From contig NZ_JARRAG010000002.1 in assembly GCF_029589435.1 (NCBI RefSeq), positions 4,898,001 to 4,962,000 on the forward strand: a stretch of 64,000 bases of DNA, read 5' to 3'. Each line of letters opens with the position of its first letter. Within the stretch, counting starts at the first letter, position 1. The position numbers and the translations under genes were made by a program. This document shows positions 61,580-64,000 of this stretch, one piece after another. The notes under the pieces are model-generated. The model did no database searches. It saw only the letters and a program-made list of their open reading frames with translations, and had not been told where the DNA came from. Origin of the DNA: Paludisphaera mucosa (GTDB taxonomy: Bacteria; Planctomycetota; Planctomycetia; Isosphaerales; Isosphaeraceae).

Positions 61580-64000
61580 TTACTTGTTCAGCACTTCGTC
61601 CAGGTTGAGCAGCTCGTTGGCGAGCATGGTCCAGGCGGCGGCCTCGGCCGGGACGAGGTTGGGGTCGCGGGGCGACGCGCCGACGGCCAGCAGCTTCTCG
61701 GCGTCGTCGGGGTGGGCCTGGTAGTAGGCGGCGAGGCGGCCGAGCGACTCGCGGACGACCGACGCCTCCTCTTCCCGCAGGGGCCGCGCGAGGACGCGGC
61801 GGGCCAGGGAGTCGGCGCGGGCCTCGAAGGCGGGCGTCTCGGCCAGGACGCGCTGGGCGAGCGCCCGGGCGGCCTCGACGAACTGGGGGTCGTTGAGCGC
61901 GACGAGGGCCTGGAGCGGCGTGTCGGTGCGCTCGCGGCGGACGGTGCAGACCTCGCGGCTGGGGGCGTTGAAGACCTCCAGCGAGGCCGGGGGCGCGGCC
62001 CGCTTCCAGAACGTGTAGAGGCTGCGGCGGTACAGGCCGTCGCCCCGGTCGGGCACGTACTTCTTGGTGTTGCTCTCGGGCATGGCGACGGCCTCCCACA
62101 CGCCCTCGGGCTGGTAGGGCCGGACGCTCGGGCCGCCGACCTTGCCGACGAGCAGGCCGGACGCGGCCAGGGCGTAGTCGCGGACGACTTCGGCGTCCAT
62201 GCGGAACCGCGGCCCCCGCGAGAGCAGGCGGTTCGACGGGTCCTTCTCCAGCTTCTCCGGGCTCGCCGCGGCCGACTGGCGGTAGGCCGACGACGTCACC
62301 AGCAGCTTGTAGAACCGCTTGACGTCCCAGCCCGACTCGCGGAACTCGACCGCCATCCAGTCGAGCAGCTCGGGGTGGCTGGGGAGCTCGCCGCTGACGC
62401 CCAGGTCGCCGGTCGTGCGCACGAGGCCCTGGCCGAAGACCTCCTGCCAGAAGCGGTTGACCGTCACGCGGGCGGTCAGCGGGTGTTCGGGCCGCAGCAG
62501 CCACTGGGCGAACCCCAGCCGGTTGCGGGGCAGCTCCTCGGGCATAGGGGGGAGGGCGGCCGGCGTGTGGGGCTTGAGGGGATCCCGGCGCTGGTCGTAC
62601 TGGCCCCGGAAGAGCAGGAAGGCGGCGGCCTCCTCGGTCTTCTCCTGCATGACGTAGGCGATCGTGCCGCGGGCCGAGATGTCGGCCTTCTCCTTCTCCA
62701 GGGCGGCGAGCTTCGCCCGCAGGTCGCGGGCGGCCGGGTCGCGGGCGGCGAGCCACCAGGCGTAGACCGCGTCGGCCTCGGCGGCGGGCCGCTTGTCGGC
62801 GGGCTTCGCGATCAGGGCCCAGGCCCGGCCCAGGCCGGCCAGGTCGGCGACCTCGGAGTCGGGGAGGGTCCGGGCGTGGACGCGGACGTCGGCGATACCG
62901 ACGGTCATGAGCCTGTCCGAGGTCTGCCGGCGGCCGACCCGGAGCGCGACGCCCGTGCGGATCGTCCCCTTGAGGTCGTCGTTCGTGACCGTCGCCGTCC
63001 GGGGGGAGCCGTCGACGTAGATCTTCACGCCGGCCCCCTTCCCCTTGCCGTCGTAGGTGACGAACACGTGGGTCCAGGCCTCGACCGGGACGTCCTCCGC
63101 GGTCATGACCCGCAGCGCGTCGGAGGGCCAGTCGCTGACGATGTGCGTCCCCACCTTGCGGCCGGCGACCCACAGGTCCCAGCCGCGGTGGCGGTTCGGG
63201 TCGTCCATCCGGGCGAGCACCGCGCCGGTCGCGCCTTCCTTGGGGAGCTTGATCCAGGCGCCGAACGAGAAGCCCTGGTCCCTCTCGAAGTCGCCGGCCT
63301 CGGCCGACTCGAAGACGACCCGGGGGGCGTCGTCGCCGCGGGCCGGCAGGCCGACGCTCAGCTTGAGGTCGGCCGCGGGGAGCATCGCGGCCAGGGCGTC
63401 GGGCGTCTGGGGGCCGAGCCAGGCGTCGAACCCGGCCCGGGCGGCCTGGGCGCGGGCGTCGACCTCGGACTTGGCCGCGGCGATCAGGCCCGGCAGCGCC
63501 TGCCAGCGGGGGGCGTCCTCGGCGCGGGGCACGGGGAGGATCGGGGCCGAGTCCTTCACGTTGCCGTCGTAGGCGGGCTGCGTGATGTTGTTGAAGAAGG
63601 CCGACAGCTCGTAGAACTCCTTCTGGGGGATCGGGTCGAACTTGTGGTCGTGGCAGACCGCGCAGCCGACGGTCAGCCCCAGGAAGACCTGCCCCACGGT
63701 CTCGGTCCGGTCGCGGGTGTAGCCGACCAGGTTCTCCTCGGCGATCGTCCCCCCCTCGTTGGTCGACATGGCGCAGCGGCTGAAGCCCGAGGCCACCTGC
63801 TGGGCGAGCGTGCGGTCGGGGAGCAAATCGCCGGCGAGCTGCTCGATCGTGAAGCGGTCGAACGGCATGTTGGCGTTGAAGGCCTCGATGACCCAGTCGC
63901 GGTACGACCACATCTCGCGGTAGTTGTCGAAGTGGAAGCCGTGGGTGTCGGCGTAGCGGGCGGCGTCGAGCCAATAGCGGCCCCGGTGCTCGCCCCAGGC
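61580..64000 (-). CDS. PSD1 (DUF1549/DUF1553) domain protein with ConA-like domain (5' end outside window)
   Basis: The frame stays open to the window edge (AWGEHRGRYWLDAARYADTHGFHFDN), so the N-terminus, probably including a signal peptide and the PSCyt1 domain, is missing. Visible in order: end of DUF1549 (MPFDRFTIEQLAGDLLPDRT, a CAVCHDHK motif), a LamG/ConA-like domain (~residues 180-350 of the visible part; GFSFGAWIKLPKEG), and DUF1553 (RNRLGFAQWLLRPEHPLTARV, TVNRFWQEVFGQGLVRT). Family members are planctomycete-specific, exported and of unknown function. Operon with DUF1501. Confidence 0.94.
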   Translation of the reverse strand, partial: AWGEHRGRYWLDAARYADTHGFHFDNYREMWSYRDWVIEAFNANMPFDRFTIEQLAGDLLPDRTLAQQVASGFSRCAMSTNEGGTIAEENLVGYTRDRTETVGQVFLGLTVGCAVCHDHKFDPIPQKEFYELSAFFNNITQPAYDGNVKDSAPILPVPRAEDAPRWQALPGLIAAAKSEVDARAQAARAGFDAWLGPQTPDALAAMLPAADLKLSVGLPARGDDAPRVVFESAEAGDFERDQGFSFGAWIKLPKEGATGAVLARMDDPNRHRGWDLWVAGRKVGTHIVSDWPSDALRVMTAEDVPVEAWTHVFVTYDGKGKGAGVKIYVDGSPRTATVTNDDLKGTIRTGVALRVGRRQTSDRLMTVGIADVRVHARTLPDSEVADLAGLGRAWALIAKPADKRPAAEADAVYAWWLAARDPAARDLRAKLAALEKEKADISARGTIAYVMQEKTEEAAAFLLFRGQYDQRRDPLKPHTPAALPPMPEELPRNRLGFAQWLLRPEHPLTARVTVNRFWQEVFGQGLVRTTGDLGVSGELPSHPELLDWMAVEFRESGWDVKRFYKLLVTSSAYRQSAAASPEKLEKDPSNRLLSRGPRFRMDAEVVRDYALAASGLLVGKVGGPSVRPYQPEGVWEAVAMPESNTKKYVPDRGDGLYRRSLYTFWKRAAPPASLEVFNAPSREVCTVRRERTDTPLQALVALNDPQFVEAARALAQRVLAETPAFEARADSLARRVLARPLREEEASVVRESLGRLAAYYQAHPDDAEKLLAVGASPRDPNLVPAEAAAWTMLANELLNLDEVLNK

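Noticed and set aside
1-64000. tRNA or rRNA genes
   Set aside because: No segment with tRNA cloverleaf features or rRNA-like conserved sequence was recognised; a dedicated search would be decisive.

Overview
The window looks like chromosomal DNA of a high-GC planctomycete, most likely Isosphaeraceae (Paludisphaera/Singulisphaera-like). This rests on gene content: three DUF1559 pseudopilin-like proteins with the H-x9-DG C-terminus, a PSD1/DUF1553 plus DUF1501 pair, a PEP-CTERM protein, a kinase with C-terminal tetratricopeptide-like repeats, a Pro/Ala-rich envelope protein and a secreted protein with a planctomycete-type N-terminal leader. Taxonomy is inference. No rRNA, tRNA, CRISPR array or intact insertion sequence was seen.

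Layout. 1-9022: at least four tandem same-strand paralogs (the first cut by the window edge), each with a leader, TPR-like and HEAT-like repeats, a variable middle, a C-terminal Hint (hedgehog/intein-type) autoprocessing domain and a conserved ~25-residue tail. 9162-11434: beta-lactamase-fold serine hydrolase translationally coupled to a membrane protein. 11447-14536 (-): XRE-cupin regulator, GNAT and GH32 lipoprotein operon with a clear operator. 14613-17993 (-): Ser/Thr kinase-TPR protein. 18563-20071: guaB. 20394-22730: Pro/Ala-rich secreted protein followed by an intrinsic terminator. 22984-24667: PhoU-like protein and a convergent, overlapping GNAT. 24911-30403: large surface protein, beta-propeller/di-haem cytochrome protein and a SpoIIE-type phosphatase. 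30490-31070: toxin-antitoxin pair. 31122-33621: polysaccharide flippase and a small secreted protein.

33716-37263 (-): ECF sigma factor, zinc-binding anti-sigma factor and, downstream, an HtrA-like PDZ protein that appears to have lost the catalytic His and Asp. 37588-41272: LRR protein, PiT phosphate transporter and alpha/beta hydrolase. 41353-44389 (-): DUF1559 pseudopilin, small lipoprotein and DUF3616-like protein, plus a 67-residue membrane protein. 45171-48509: very large secreted glycosidase-like protein. 48553-49104: decayed IS4-type transposase followed by an AT-rich island. 49456-53088: two more DUF1559 proteins, a small lipoprotein-like protein and a CvpA-like protein.

53269-59824: accessory stretch with an esterase, the divergent azoR/HxlR pair, a decayed duplicate of the esterase 3' end, a PEP-CTERM protein, a DUF2243 pair, the divergent SDR/TetR pair with two matching operators, and small membrane proteins. 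60051-64000 (-): DUF1501 and PSD1 proteins ending in a strong terminator.

The best candidate for an undescribed system is the tandem Hint-domain family at 1-9022. Second is the sigma/anti-sigma/pseudo-protease cluster at 33716-37263. Several divergent gene pairs carry visible inverted-repeat operators that give testable regulatory predictions.
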